Part shown: positions 1 to 14,500 of the stretch, one piece after another | Layout of the letters: each line of letters opens with the position of its first letter | How positions within the stretch are numbered: position 1 is the stretch's first letter | Origin: Balanoglossus misakiensis | Lineage: Eukaryota > Hemichordata | Direction: 5' to 3' | DNA length: 64,000 nt | Assembly (NCBI GenBank): GCA_040954595.2 | Contig: CM082579.2 | Coordinates: 7,564,001 to 7,628,000 of the forward strand | Translations under genes and position numbers: made by a program | Notes under the pieces: model-generated | Told to the model about the DNA's origin: nothing | The model's database searches: none | The model's input: only the letters and a program-made list of their open reading frames with translations

Positions 1-1389
1 CTGTGTCAGTGTCTGGGCCTTTGTTTTCCTTCAATATGTTGCAGTCCAGTCATGAGTATAATGTGATCTTCGTTGTTCGCAGTGTAAAAATGTGCTTCGC
101 TTTTTATAAGTCATCAGGCATCACCTCTGAAAACAGCCTGTTGCTTTGTGTGCTATGGCTTTCTGCACACTGGAGCTAAGGTTTGAATTTAAATTTCGCC
201 AGGTAAACCTAGGTTCATGCACCAGTGAACATGTGAATCGTCACTTGTGCATATACATGTATACTTGTTTGCCAACTGGTTATGGCCATCTGATTCAGTA
301 TAATCAATTTCACATTGAAGGAAGCCCTACAATTCTTAGATCTCAACCAGTTTGATGGCCAACTACTTATTGTTAGACATATTTGTCATGTGAATTCACT
401 TGTCTGCTTACAACTTGTGCATCCTGTGCCTCCTATTGGTGCAGAGATTGTCAACTAAACAGCATTTCAACATGGTGAGAAACGAGTATTATCCATGTAA
501 ATTTCACTGATGTGAGTGCATCAATTACATTACAGTCAATGTGGACTCTCTTGTGCGCCATAACAGAATAAACACAGTCGCTCGCAGACGGTTTATCAGA
601 CAAAACACTACATGTCAACCAAAGGCAGTACTGCCGACATGTTCCAACTTGTTTGATGGAATATATTGATTTCAGTTGGTGAACCAAGAGGAACCAGTTA
701 AATTTGAATTTATTTTCTCATTCATGTATTAATGATTGGTACACAGAGAAACGGGTCAACTGTTGAATTTTGGGCAATGTGAGCAAAATCAAGGCCTGTA
801 TTATATGATAATGTAGTCATGGTCAGACATGTCTACATGTACCACCGTTTGCCATTCCACCTCAAGATCAGCTTTGTTCACCATAACTTTATATCCCTTT
901 TTGTTACCTTACATGTGTTAAAAGCTGATGAACATCATTTTATGCCCAACAATAGCATGTCATCAAAGTATAATTATAAAACATGTCCATTAATGATTTT
1001 GTTACAAATTAAACATTCTTTCTTTATGGACCGTATGTTTTTTACAACATGTAGATTACGGTACCCTCCATCTGTTAGCTCAGCCCATCCATTTGTCTTG
1101 AGCCAGTACTCAGACATACCTGGACTGATTAGTGATATCCTTCCACCATGAGTTCCTTCAGTGTTGTCATAGTTACTGATCCGGAAGGGACCAGGTCATT
1201 GAATTTGACAATGACTCGTTTTGTCCTGTCACACTGGCGAGATTCCATGTCAGTTACTGTACAGTGTTATTGTTAAGGGCTATTGGTCTGTAATCTTCAA
1301 ATGCTCTGGGGGGAATACTGATTTGGAAATTAAACTAGACTGATCCATTATACCTCTAGGGTTGACTGTGCTTGGTTGTCAAGTTCAAG
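1..1389. other. 5' flank or first intron of PDS5
   Basis: No coding exon could be supported here. The sequence is AT-rich with only short, unrelated open frames. A splice acceptor-like site (pyrimidine-rich stretch ending in AG at 1358-1359) lies just before the first PDS5 coding exon. This suggests that 1360-1389 is 5' UTR in an internal exon and that most of this stretch is intron, with the promoter and first non-coding exon further left or unrecognised. Confidence 0.5.
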
Positions 1390-4300
1390 ATGACCAAGGT
1401 TAAGGATATTGTGTATCCACCTGGCGTGAAGGACATTTCACAAGGTCTGTCTAAAGATGAGCTCATCAAAAGACTTAAGGTAAGACTGGGGTTGGAATTT
1501 GGTTGTACCGTTATCCCCACTAAACTTCCGGTTGCATTAAAAGTCTGAGTTACAAGTTAAAGATGTATAAACACCAGTACATTTATTTCTGACCATTAAG
1601 AGATATCAATTTTGGGGGGTCACCAAGTTCAATTGGGTTGTAAGTCATAACCGTCTGGCATTGTTTTTGAGTGTATACTATACTTAGTCCCCCCCCCCCC
1701 CTCCCTCTTATATCAAATCATCTCATTCTCCGTTTCCCACCACATCTTCCAGACCCTTGCCAGGTTTTTCCAAGATATGGATCAGGAAGAAGAGAAAGAC
1801 CAATACGAACCCCTGGCACTGTACTTGGTGGACGAATTCTTTTTGTCACACGCCAGCAAGGATGTACGACTGTTGGTTGCGTGCTGTCTAGCTGATATTT
1901 TCCGTGTATTTGCCCCCGAAGCTCCTTACAAGAGTGGGGAAGAATTGAAGGTAAAAAATTGGAAATGTTGATTTATCCATTGTGCAATTATGCTGCGTAG
2001 AGCTTGCTTTCCAATCCGTCTACATTTTAGCCCAGAGGAATACCCTCTCTTCCACTGCCAAGTGATGTATACGTTTTCTTCAACAATTGATTCTGTGTCG
2101 ATTTTTGTTCAAATTGCAGAATATTTTCCAGTTTCTCACCAAACAACTGCGGGGACTTGACAACGTCAATGGTCCCTTCTGGAAGCGCTACTTCTATCTG
2201 CTGGAGAACTTGGCAATGGTCAAGTCGTACAACATCTGCATGGAGTTGGAAGAGTCTAGTGAAATATTCACAGAACTGTTCAGGACATTCTTTGCAATCA
2301 TCAAGTAAGAGCGCAACCTTTCTGATTTCATGAGATTGACCAAGTAATTATTTGGAATTAGATTGAAAGCGATTCTTTAAAATGAACTTCTTGTAAAATT
2401 GTCACCCCGTGGCTTCCAGAAGATTTGTTGCGAGATGAAATTGTAAAATTAATCTTCATTGGATACACATGCGTCCTTAATAAGCTTACACCAGTAGTGC
2501 ATTGGCAAGTACACAAAGCTGAGGTATTTCTTACCAATTATTTTGTAGTGATAGCCACAGCCCCAAAGTCAAGAATTTCATGCTTGATGTGATGTGTCCA
2601 TTGATTATGGAGAATGACTCGGTAGCTCAGGATTTGCTGGATGCCATCTTGATCAACTTGGTGGAACCCAATAAGGTGAGTCAATAATAACAATTCTGAT
2701 GTCAACCTAACAATCCAATGTTCAACCCAAAACTTTAAAACTTATTTCTTACTGTATGCCAAGGTAAAAGTTGGTGAGCTCCTTGAGACCGACTGTTGTT
2801 CGATGTTTGTCTCTTGTTGTTTTTCCGATGTGTGAATTTGATACAATTCTGATATTTTTTTGTCCAATTTCAGAGTGACAACCAAATTGCGTACACACTG
2901 TGTACTGACCTTATCAAAAGAACTGCAGTTGCTTTGGAGCCTTTTCTGCAAGGAGTAAGTATTTGCTGTATATTTTTATTTGTTCAGTAAACCTTATCAA
3001 AAGAACTGCAGTTGCTTTGGAGCCTTTTCTGCAAGGAGTAAGTATTTGCTGTATATTTTTATTTTGTTCAGTAATCGATACAAATCCACTGGGAGACGTT
3101 TATGCAAATGTATGCCGTACTTATATAAAAAGTGGTATAATCAATTTATCTTTTGGGCATCAGCTTTTATGTTGATGATTGACAACTTATCCTTTGCACA
3201 CAGTTTTTCAACAATATGCTGATACTTGGGAGGACATCTGAGAGTGATGTGTCTGGCCACCTCTATGAACTCATCTATGAACTCAACATGATATCCAACA
3301 GCGTCTTGCTGTCGGTGCTGCCTCAACTCGAACTCAAACTCAAGGTGAGATCTCAAAGAAATGTTTTCTTGCATTTTCTTATGGGACTTCAGATATCTGC
3401 TTATGAAGGACTTTGCCTATAGGGGAAGAAATCTCATAAAACAGTGAATAAAGGGAAATGTGATTGGTGTGGTTTAGACTGATGCCAGAGTAACAGGGTC
3501 CTCAAAATAACCTCATATTATTTAGAACTAATCACATAAAAAAATTTCAGACAAATGATGAGAACGAACGACTTTCTGTGACCAAGTTGCTGGCAAAGAT
3601 GTTCTCTGACAGGGATTCCGACCTTGCTGCACAGAATAAACCACTTTGGAATTGTTTTCTGGGCAGGTAAGTTAGTGAATGTTTGTGTAATGGCAGCTCC
3701 CGCAATTCACACTGAGATATAATTTCAGAATTATGGCAAAGTATGCACAAAGACATAGTGACAGTGTTTTCAACTTCTTTAAGATGATATTATGAACATG
3801 TTTGAGATTGCTACATATCAGATGTTAACACACATTCATATTAAGTCTGTGTCAAACTTAAAAACTGTATTCAACATTTGTGACTTTTGACCTTGTATCT
3901 GTAGGTTTGCAGATGTCAGTATACCAATCCGTACAGAGTGTGTGAAATACACTCAGTACTTCATCCTGTTCCACCATAACTTACTTCCCGACGTCAAGGG
4001 TGAGTAGGAAATATTAATTGTGATCATACATACCCATCCATATTCTAAAGTTCATAGGTCAAGTGTACAGACAAACAGTAAAAAAGCAATACATCACAGC
4101 ACAGAGTAAAAAAAACACACTGAAATCAAGACCGTGGAAGACAGATTTATGGACTTCTGGCAAAAAAAAGCACCAGGATGTGAGGTGTTTCGAAAATAGT
4201 AAGCAAACCCTGCCCTGGCGCCCACAATATATCATTTGAGAATTCAAATATTTTGTTTACGTAGTGGCATTGTCAAACAGAAGTGAACTGTGATTGAGTG

Positions 4301-7300
4301 CGTTATATGTCTCCCAACAGAGCGGCTGAAGGAACGTCTGCATGATATTGATGAGAACGTGCGACATGAAGCAGTCAGCGCAATCGTTGGTGCAGCTAAG
4401 GTAGACGTCACAACAGTCAACAATGAGTTGTTAAACTTAGTGAAAGAACGCACCTTGGACAAACGGGTAAGTGTGTTCAGCCAGCCACATGGCCAGAACA
4501 CGTGATTGATATGAAAGAATTCATAAATGTGCATATTTGTGGGCGGCAGGTATTGATAAGCAAACATTTGTGTGTTGACTGAATTGACAGTGGAAGATCC
4601 GCAAAGAGGCAACTCTGGGCCTGGCCCACATTTACAAAAAAGCAATGAACAATCCCGATCTGGCCACCTCTGACGTCCAGCGCATCATCTGGATCCGAGA
4701 CAAGATTCTGCACATCTACTACCAACAGCTGTTGGAAGACAGGTAAAAGGAGAAAGTCTTTTCTCTTATATACAACATGTTCAGTGCTTTTTCTTGAGGG
4801 TGGTACCCTGGCAATTAATGCCATCGAGGTTTTCCAAATGTATCCACTGATTGATCTGGAGAAGATTACCCAAGTGCCTCAATTTGACATCCATCACATG
4901 GAAAATAAAACGCAGTGGACTCTTTTCATTTGAATCCCAGGTTACTCGTGGAGAGAATTTTCACCATGACCTTAGTGCCGTACAACCTAGAGACCAGTGA
5001 AAGGATGCTGAAACTCTACCAGTTATACTCGGCAATAGATGAACATTCTGTCAGGTTGGTGTCCAGTTCTGATTTGTGTAGTTTTCAAACTTTGAAAGAA
5101 ATGTAGAAGCTAGCCTTGGTTGGAATGCCCATTGTATACCATTGGCTTGAAAGTGCATCCTTTTCACCTGTACAGGGCAGTCAATGAAATGTTGAAGAAC
5201 CAGTTCTCAGTCAGGGTGTTTGTGCGGGAACTGATCGCGTTGATCAAAGGAGGTCAGAAGAACGAGGAAGTGACAAAAGCCATCAGTGCCAAGGTTCTCG
5301 CCATTGCAAGTGAGTCAAATAATGTTAGATTTCATGTAAAGGGAAATTTACATCGACGGTCGTAGAGATATCTTCAGAGGGGCATCTTTGATGTCACACA
5401 TTTTGGGTTATCCGAGGAGAATGTGACTGATTCAGTAAAATACAAATGACAATAAAATACAATTCCAGTTATCTGTATTTTTCCCCCTGTATATCAGTGA
5501 TGTGTTTGCACAGGTTCTCGTAAAGAGAGACTGTAATCTGTGTTTATGAATGTAATGCAAAATAGGCTTCATAAATGTATTGCCTTCTGTATAACTATAA
5601 TTGTGTAAATTTCCATTCTGTTGTACAGGATGCCTGCCCGAATCTTACAAAGCTCAAGAGCACATGAAGAAGTTGGCAGAAGTCTTATCTGAGAATGTTC
5701 ACATCCGCTCTCAGATGGATGTCATCGTCCATCCATCATGTTCCTGTAAGAAAGCAGATCACGCTGTGGTAAGTATTTCTGTGTTGGGGTGCATAGTTTG
5801 AAAGTGTCTTATCAGTGTTTTCTGAAAAAAGTCTTGTTTTTATCGTTTCACAAACTGCAGTAATGAACTGATGCAACAGAAAGAAATAATTGTTGATTGG
5901 CAGCTCAATAATAAGCTCATTTCACTGTTACAGAAACAAATAATGATGAAGATTGGGAACCCCAGGCAGATGACACCATTCTATGAATCTGTAAAGACTC
6001 TACTGGAACGCATAGCACCACTGATGATTGACATCTCAGCTATTAGCGCCCTCTGTAAGCTGGTGCAAGATCAAATAGAAGGTGTGGGGGAGGACTTTGA
6101 CGACGTCAGTAAGGAAGACACGGTGGCAAACAGAGGCATGAAACTACTTCTGGTGAGTCGTACATAGCGTTGATGGTTCCAGGTTGTGATGTTTGGAAGT
6201 GGATAAGTTTTATGAAACCAGTGTATTGCAGAGAACGCATAAGTAATGAAGTTCTGTTTCTGACTAGTTGCTGTAGAAAATAGTGGCAGACATATTTATT
6301 TGAACCGTTGCCAAATTTTCCATGTGCAGGCTCTGTCAGGGACTTCCCCTGGTGCCTTCAGATCTGAAGAGAGCTATGGTCATCTGATCAGCTTGCTGGG
6401 AAAGGACAACGTCAGTGTGTCGGAGATGGCTCTGCAGGTCTTCACAAATGCCGGCAGGGGCATTGAGGAGTCACATCCACAGATTGCGTCGTAAGTATTT
6501 TGGTGACTGAATCAAAATTCAACGAGACATGGTGTCATGTGGAGTGGTGTGATGGCAGTGTATATGACCTAGATTGCAACTTTATGTTCACCCAATTTTA
6601 AGCAAATTCATAGTTACATAATTGATGGGGCACAAATTTTACAAAAATGGCATGCCAGTAATTTCAGTTCATGCATATCACAACATTGTTACTTTCAGAT
6701 GTCTCCTTCCGGTGCTACAGAGTAAAGCTAGGAGTGGCACCCCCAGGGAAGCCAAGCATGCAATACACTGCATGGACTCAATCATTATCAAGAAGAAGAG
6801 AACTATATTCGAACAAACATTTGAAGTAAGTTTGCTGTAAATACGTCAATTATTTTCATAAAACTTATAATTTTAACCCATTTTTGGAAGTTTCTACTCC
6901 ATCCAAATTAAAACATCCCTGTGTTGAAATTGAACTTGAAAGTTAAAAGCTAACTTGTCTCTCCAACTACAGAGCCTGAAGAAAGGTCTCAGTCCGGATT
7001 CTGCGACTATACACACAGCCCTGACCTCGATAGGTCACCTGGCTATGGTGAGTAGCGCCCAATTCTTGGTTCCAATGAAGAGTCTGGTGACCAAGTTCAT
7101 TGTCAAAGAAATCTTAATGCAGGACAGGAGTACACCAATGAAAAGCAAGAGGCTCTGGTGTGCAGACGAAGACGTTTCGCAAGAAACTCAAGTCAAAGTA
7201 AGTGACGATCCAAATTAAATGAGACTCAGAGCTTTGTATAATAACTTGTAGGGCAAACCTTGATGATGAAAATCTGAAATGTTTATTACTATGTAATGGG

Positions 7301-10300
7301 TGGAAATGTGAAATCATTAAAAGGGTTTTGAATTTGGAGGAGGCCAATAGAATAATCCCGAATTATCTAAGACTCGACCAAAGTTAAGATTCAAAGTTGC
7401 CATTAAAATCTGGGAGGAAGCAACGTTACTATGCAAGTATGTGTTCAAGGTACATGTGTCTCTGAGAAATTTTTACTTGTGTCCATTGGCACATGACTGG
7501 GGGACAAAAATCCACAATGAAGGACCATCCTCATAAAATGTGTTTGTCCTTTGTCCTCTTATTTGCAAACTATCTCTGTTTTCCCACCTTCAGATCAGAG
7601 CCATGAAACTGCTTGTAAGATGGTTACAGGGGCTGAGAACTAACGACCAGGTCTCGACTACGTCCACAATACGGCTACTGACAACCATGATACAAAACGA
7701 TGGAGATCTCATGGAAAAGGGAAAAGTCAGGTAGGATGCCACACATACAAGTTTGCGGTCTTTCATTGTGTTTTCGCACAGTGTCTTTGTGGTGTGTAAT
7801 GACGGCATTTTAAGGAACACGAGCTCGGCAGACCGCACGGAATGTTGTAAAAAATCGGATTGGGCAACTGGGATACAAACTTTATCATTGCATTCCTTGT
7901 GGATCTCATACAAATTAAACCATATTTATTCTCATTGTCTTCCAGTCCAGCAGAGAAGTCGCGGTTACGACTGGCAGCGGGTTGTGCTGTGCTGAAACTA
8001 GCGCAGGAACCAGGCTATGCAGACATCATTACACTGGAACAATTCTATGTCATCGCATTACTCGTCAATGTAAGCCATGCATTTCTTTTTTATCAAAAGT
8101 TAACTTGCAAATTTAATTTGTCTATTTCTGATGCGATTCTGTATTTGATGTTTCCCCGACAGGATGAATGCTACCAAGTGCGGCAGAGGTTTGCTATCAA
8201 GTTGCACAAGGGACTGCTGAGTCTGAAACTACCACTGCAGTATCTCAGTATCTTTGCGTTGTGTGCCAAGGACCCCATCAAAGACAGGAAGACGTTTGCC
8301 AGGCAGTGTCTGGTCAAGAACATCACTTTCAGGAAGGATTATCTGAGGCAACATTCAGGTGCTAGCAGTAAGTGGTTTCAAATTGTGTCATAAAAACAGT
8401 CATGTGCAGTGACAGTACGTGTTTAATTTCCAAATCTGTAAGCACAGTACATTTTGTCAATCTGTTATGAGAACAACTTTTTATTAGAAGAATTTGTTGT
8501 CAGCGAGATACATTGATGAATTCATGTAATATAGACCTCTTGAACTAAATAAGATATTTCCTTTTCTTTCTGACTTTAGGTCATATAATGTCTATCCTTC
8601 CAGAACATGTTATTCCATATGCTCTCCATCTCCTAGCTCATGATCCAGATCTACAGTCATACAGGGATGTCAGTGGGTTGACTGACATTAAAGAGTAAGT
8701 TCCATTGCTAGACTTTGTGGTTAAAAACAATCAAATTTTCCAGGAAGACCAGAAGAATGTCAACATTTTACAATCACATGCCAGCAGCAGCTTTTCTGTC
8801 TGCCTGTTATCAGACATCATTTTTTCAGGCATTGATATTGATTTCATTGATTTCAGGTGTCTGTGGTTCATGCTAGAACCTTTGATCTCCAAGAATGACA
8901 GCTATAATCTTGCTAAGAAGATGGTGGAAACCATCAAACAATGCAAAGATGCAATGGCACCCAATGACAAGCAAACCAATGAGGTAAGTTGGATTGCCAT
9001 TTTGACTGTTGAGTGTTGCAGATTTGCATTCATTTTGTCTCAGATCAGGTTGATAAGATATTGACTTGCGTTTGAAAAATCAATTGACAGCACATGCAAT
9101 TACAAGATACCATCTCATACCCACAGTTATTTCATCCCAAAGCATCCAATCAGTATTTCACCACTGTTTTTTAATTTCATCACGTTTTCACAGAAACTGT
9201 ATGCGGTGTGTGATTTAGCGTATGGGCTCATCATGACCAAGGCGTCCAGCTTCACACTGAAGGACCATCCCACGGATCCACAGCTGCCTGCTAAACTGTT
9301 CACAAAACTGGACAAGTCAAATCAAAACACGAAGATCTACCTGCCCAAGGAGCTGCAGTTCAACGTCCATGTACAATCGAAGGTATGGCAGTCTCTGCAG
9401 CAGCCTATGTACACAACATCATTTATTGTTGTTGTACTAATGCGCATTATCTGGTCTATATGTACAGGAAACAAAAGGCATAACATTAGGCTCACAAAAA
9501 TATTTGCAGATGTTGTATTTCTGTCGCTAAATGTTGATCCATGACACTTTAGTGCTTGGTATTACTGCAGTGTGGGGATCACATGCATCATATGCATTTG
9601 GGAAATGGCTGAGAATATTGAGCCCATCTGTAGAGGGCGCTGTCCTAAAGTCAGACTGATCCCTTCTTGTAATTCCGAAGGCTTACATGAACATGTATTC
9701 ACCAACTTTGTTGCTCCACCAATGACCACTACTGAATTAAACCGAAATGGCTGTATTGACGCAATTTTTGCCTTACTTGCAGACGAGTGATACAGAACCA
9801 AAGGGAAGAAAGAAAACATCGAAAGAGTCCCCTGAAAAGTGAGTATCAAAGATACGTGTCTTTGCAGTTAAGGGTTTGTACACTTGTAGAAAGTCCCAGA
9901 AGTTTTAACTGTGTGGAAAAGTCCTTGAAAGTAGGGGGGAATGAAATTCACTCACCTTCACCTTTCAGCTGTAAAATGCCAATTATTTGCGAACAACTGT
10001 TTGGCACAGATTGCTCCTTTATCGTTCCTAGAAAACAATATTTTTTGTTCTCTTAACAAATGAAACTATTTTTGTGCACAACAGGAAAGCATCAACAAGC
10101 AAAGCTGAAAAGAAAGTCCCTGACAACAAGAAAAAGGTCACCGACGACAAAAAGGGTGCTGAGGATAAGAAAAAGTCAGCAGAAGACAAAAAGGATGAAA
10201 ACAAGAAGAAACTTCAAACTCCAAACGCACAAGAAAAAGCAAAGAAAACTGCAAAGCCCAAAGCGGATAAAAATGAAGACAAAAAGAAAGTGTTGACACC

Positions 10301-11594
10301 ACAGAGGCAAGAACGAACTTTGAGATCACCGGGCAAGGAGCCGAACGCCACCAGGAGCAGCAAGAGACTCAAATCGCCCGGCAAAGAGCACATTGTGGAA
10401 AGGAAAAAACTCAAATTGCAAAATGAGGAGGACTCTCCCAAGAACGAGAAACTAAGGACACCACAAAAAGAAACAAAGCTCAGAGATAATAAATCAGATA
10501 AAACAAAAGCGAACACTTCATCTCCGTCAAAAGTAGATAGGAAAAGGAAAGCAGAACATTCTGCGGACTCGAGTGCGATGGAATCTGCTGCAAAGAAAGC
10601 TAAGGAAAGCCCAAGGCGAGCTACAAGGTAGGATTGCTTAGAGGGGACAGTGAACTTATAGGCACTCTTGGGTTGTATGTGGGTATGTACTATGTGTGTT
10701 TGTATAAAGTGTATAATTATGTGTAAATCTTTAGTTGGCTTTGTAAAACCGACTCACTCAAGTATATGTGCCATCGCCATTAGTGAATAGTACTCACAAA
10801 AACATAGGGGTTTGACATTGTCCCTGCTTTCTTAGATTATCAGGTAAAAACAAAGAAGATGTTGCGCCGTCACCGTCACCAAAGTCTCCATCCACATCAC
10901 CCAGGAAACAATCACCACAGAAACAATCACCACGGAAACCGGCTCCAAAAGCACAGGGTCAAAAGAAAAATGTGTAAGTAATGATTCTGGTGTTATCTTC
11001 CCTTGAGTCAGATGGCATGCAATTTGATGTATGATTTAATACATCAGTAGAAATTTCATCACAGAGAAAGATTCTCCAGCTTTAGGTATTTATGGATTTT
11101 TTTTTTTCATTTTCAGGCGTAACGTTCGAAGGGCAGCGTCAGTCACAGTGAACGGGCATTCACAGAGTGACGGGGAAGAAAGCAGTCCGACCGAGGAGGA
11201 GCAAACACCGAGACGCAGCAGTCGCAGGAATGTAGCGCTGGAGAAGGCCATAGAAAAAGTTGGCAGGGCAAAAACAAATCTGAAATCAACCCCATCCAGT
11301 CCAGCTGCAGTAAGTTAAAAGGTTCTGTTGAAATTCTGTGCTCCAAGGAGGAGGGTTGGTGTGACGAGTGATGTGAAATAATTTGTGTACAAATAAAGTT
11401 TGTATTGGAGGTGTCTTTGCAGGTTACTAAGCACTGATTTGATTTGATTCGATCTACAAAACTTATAATCTGTTAACCCATCCAGTCAGCTAATCCTTAA
11501 AGCTCTTTGAAATTGTTATTGTTATTAAATGACAATCCTAACTTTTTTTGTATATTCACAGACAAGGCGGACAATGCGGAAAAGGAAAACGTGA
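1390..11594 (+). CDS. PDS5: PDS5 cohesin-associated protein (28 coding exons, about 1436 aa)
   Basis: Sister-chromatid cohesion regulator. The family is a nuclear HEAT-repeat protein that binds the cohesin kleisin with WAPL and sororin and controls loop size and cohesion. Exons: 1390-1479, 1753-1950, 2120-2304, 2549-2675, 2874-2954, 3204-3344, 3551-3666, 3905-3999, 4321-4466, 4591-4742, 4941-5054, 5176-5309, 5629-5768, 5934-6152, 6330-6490, 6699-6825, 6973-7197, 7594-7730, 7946-8069, 8163-8367, 8580-8694, 8857-8983, 9194-9382, 9783-9838, 10085-10627, 10836-10973, 11117-11309, 11562-11594. Diagnostic family strings are YPPGVK at the N-terminus, [27 protein letters not shown] and NDECYQVRQ. Residues 1-1110 are helical HEAT-type; the rest is a Lys/Ser/Pro-rich tail ending in a basic [10 protein letters not shown]. 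Human PDS5A and PDS5B have about 1337 and 1447 residues. The start follows an in-frame TGA (1362-1364). An 83-bp tandem duplication disturbs the intron after exon 5. Confidence 0.95.
2908..3074 (+). repeat. 83-bp tandem duplication spanning a PDS5 exon end and its donor
   Basis: Copy 1 (2908-2990) covers the last 47 bases of a PDS5 coding exon, its GT donor and 36 bases of intron. Copy 2 (2991-3074) is identical apart from one extra T in a T-run. The first copy joins in frame to the conserved exon at 3204. The second copy has its own donor (GT at 3038) and an AG acceptor-like site at 2986-2987. Confidence 0.95.
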
Positions 11595-14500
11595 TTTGCG
11601 AAAAATTGTGGATATAACATCCAAATGCGAATTTTAAACTGCTTCCAATGTAAATAGTCCAATGTAAACCAAAGTTTAGCCGGTGTACTGTAGCATTATT
11701 ATTTTCCGTGATCAATTTTTAAAAAAAATAGTAATATAAGCAGTCATTACTTTGAATACTTCCTCAATGGGTGGCACCAACTGGAACTTTTTACGTTATT
11801 CTTCAAAAACAAAACAAAAACAATTGAAAAAATCGTGCAAGGCCTGTAAAATAACTTTTTTAAATGTTGGTCGATGAAATTTGCATGACAAGCAGGTGTA
11901 TGTTTGTACAGCGTCTCAACTGTGTTGTGGTTGGTCAAGTTTTGTTAGCTCACCAGGTGGCCACAAGTGAACAGCGGGCGTGTTTTTGGTGTCAGCACTG
12001 CAGTGCCCATGTGTGTAGCACAACCCACAATATATGCAACAACTATTCATTTAGACTTTTTTTGTAATCAGAAAATAAAATTGCTTTTTTAAAGTGCCTC
12101 TTTGCTAATAACCTGATGTACCCGCGATGACGCAGATGTGAATTGTACATTATTTTACTAAGTTAGTAAACCGCACATGACAAATAAATTTTAATGGAAT
12201 AACCTCCAGCCCTTCCCAAAGTGAGCAGGTAAACATTACTTGCATTTGATGACGCCATCAGAGTTTGTTTTCTCAGAAAAAGTGCAAATAATACACTTTC
12301 ATTGTCCATGGCTGATTACAGGAAAGGCTTGTGCCGGGGGGGAATTCAAAATATTCAAAATGTCTGCATGCGGTCGTAGCAATTATTGCTGTGAAGTGGG
12401 AAGTCGTGGTCTCATAAAAGGTTATTCTCTCAAGTTTGTAAATTTTATGGTCAACAGCGAAAAAGGAAATGTCACTAACTTTTTTGAAAACTGTACGGAA
12501 ACAGGCATTCCACATTTTTCAGATTTACTTATGGATTGTCCGTGAACTGGAAACCTTTCACATTTTAGCCACACCGCTTTTCCGGCGACTATCTTGAATG
12601 TACATACGATAGACAGAAAACCTCGAGTAGAACGAGAAAAAAGTTTGTATTTGATATTGTAATTTGTGTTTAGGAGAGAAGCAGGGGTGTTATCTTACTA
12701 CCCTGCCACCCCTGCCCCATACCTTGGTTTAGCCCCATTGTTCTAGATGGTCAGACTGATCTACCTGGCAGTAGGGGTGGTGGGAAGGTGTAACCTTTTT
12801 TTTCCATATGAAAACTCAGGTGTGTGTTGTAGACTGGTACAAAAAAAGATCCATCTTTTATTGCTTTGAGTTACAATTGGCTGTTTTCGGTACTGAAACT
12901 GCTTGAAAATTACACACTGACTTTTAGAGGTGTTGATAATTATGACTTACACAGGCTACAGTTTCTAGGTACAAAACTTCTAAATGAGAACATCAGGAAA
13001 GGGAAAGAAAATCCTTTAGAAATGAAATTTCACTGAGAAAAGGGTATTAGAAATATTTGGTTCGTTGTATCAGTGTAATAGATACCAAAAACTCTAAATT
13101 CTGTTAACAGTTTTCATTCGGCAGTTATTGTTGGTAGGTGTGTCTTTTTTAATTCAGTTGGGGAGTGTACAGTACAATAAATACAAAGGAATACTTGAAA
13201 TATTATATTGGTGGGCAAAGTGTCACCCTTGTGTATGACAATGTATAGGACCTCATGACCAGAATCACGTTCAGAAAATAATCGTATCATCATTTGATGA
13301 AAGAGGAAAAAGAAAAAAAAATTGCCAAGTTTGAAAAGATTCTTTGAAGCAACAGCGGGAGAGTTATCAAGATGAAATCATGTCGGAAGTTCATTAGAAA
13401 GTGGTTGATCACGTCGAATTATAACCATCAGTGATTTTCAAACTAGTGCAAGGCCAATTATGAAATCACTTCTAAATTTTTAAGTGATTGAACTCTAGTC
13501 TCACTATTCAGCAAAGATAAAATCAATCAACTGATCCTTTTGAGATCACATTTTATGACTGAAATTCTGTTATCAAGTGAATGTCTGTTGTAGGTTTTTT
13601 TAAACCCACTTATATATCATATGAAATGTTTTCCCTCAGTGGCTGAGATGTTTTAATTTTTTGCCTTTTCTGCGTATATTTCTTTCACAAGTCATGTTAG
13701 ATGGCCCACTTACTGATTAAGATATTGATCATATAGAAGTTTGCAACCTTTGCATGAAGGTTTTTATGGATATTAGTGTTGGTCTTTTTTTTTTAATTTC
13801 AGTGTGCGATTTTTAGTGTTTTTCTGGGTATTTGTTAGCATTCCCAGTTCCCTGTTGAACCATTTTTATCAATAAAAGATTATAAATGGATTGATGGGAG
13901 TTGTGATTATACTTTGTTTCCAGGTTCTGTCCCCATGTCACCTGGTGACAGCGCCCTCAGGACGTGAAAGAGTAAAACCGTGTACACGTGTGCCACGGTA
14001 TTTCAGAAACTATCCATGGAACTTTTGTCCAATTTTCGAGTTTCTGATGTCAGTCACACAAACAAAACAATATTGGCCCAATTCTGTCAACAAGGGAGCT
14101 ATAAACAATATCCTCAAGATTCAAATGTTTTGTAGAATTATTCATTTATTTTACGAAAGCATTGAGAAAAATTGACTCTAAAACACTAAGTATAAAAGAA
14201 AAAAATTTACACTATTACAGTAGTTTGAAAAACTTGAATTTGAACTCCACTGACAATGGACTGAGTAAGATTTGCCGACAGACACAAGAATGAATATTCA
14301 TACTTAAAAGTTCACTGCAGGTGTGGCACCAATATTACCCATAAACCAACTGGACAATTCCAAATACCCTGAAGGAGAATGCTAAATATGATTCTAACCC
14401 TTTAACCCCCAACAATATTTGAATATGGATCCAACCATCCCCCATGGAGAACAACAGGAATGTGTCAGTATTGGTGGCTGACGGGGGTAATTTTCAGATT

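Noticed and set aside
12240-12545. 101-codon + strand frame with many cysteines in the PDS5 3' flank
   Set aside because: Lies in the 3' region between two polyadenylation hexamers, has no homology signal and an equally long minus-strand frame.
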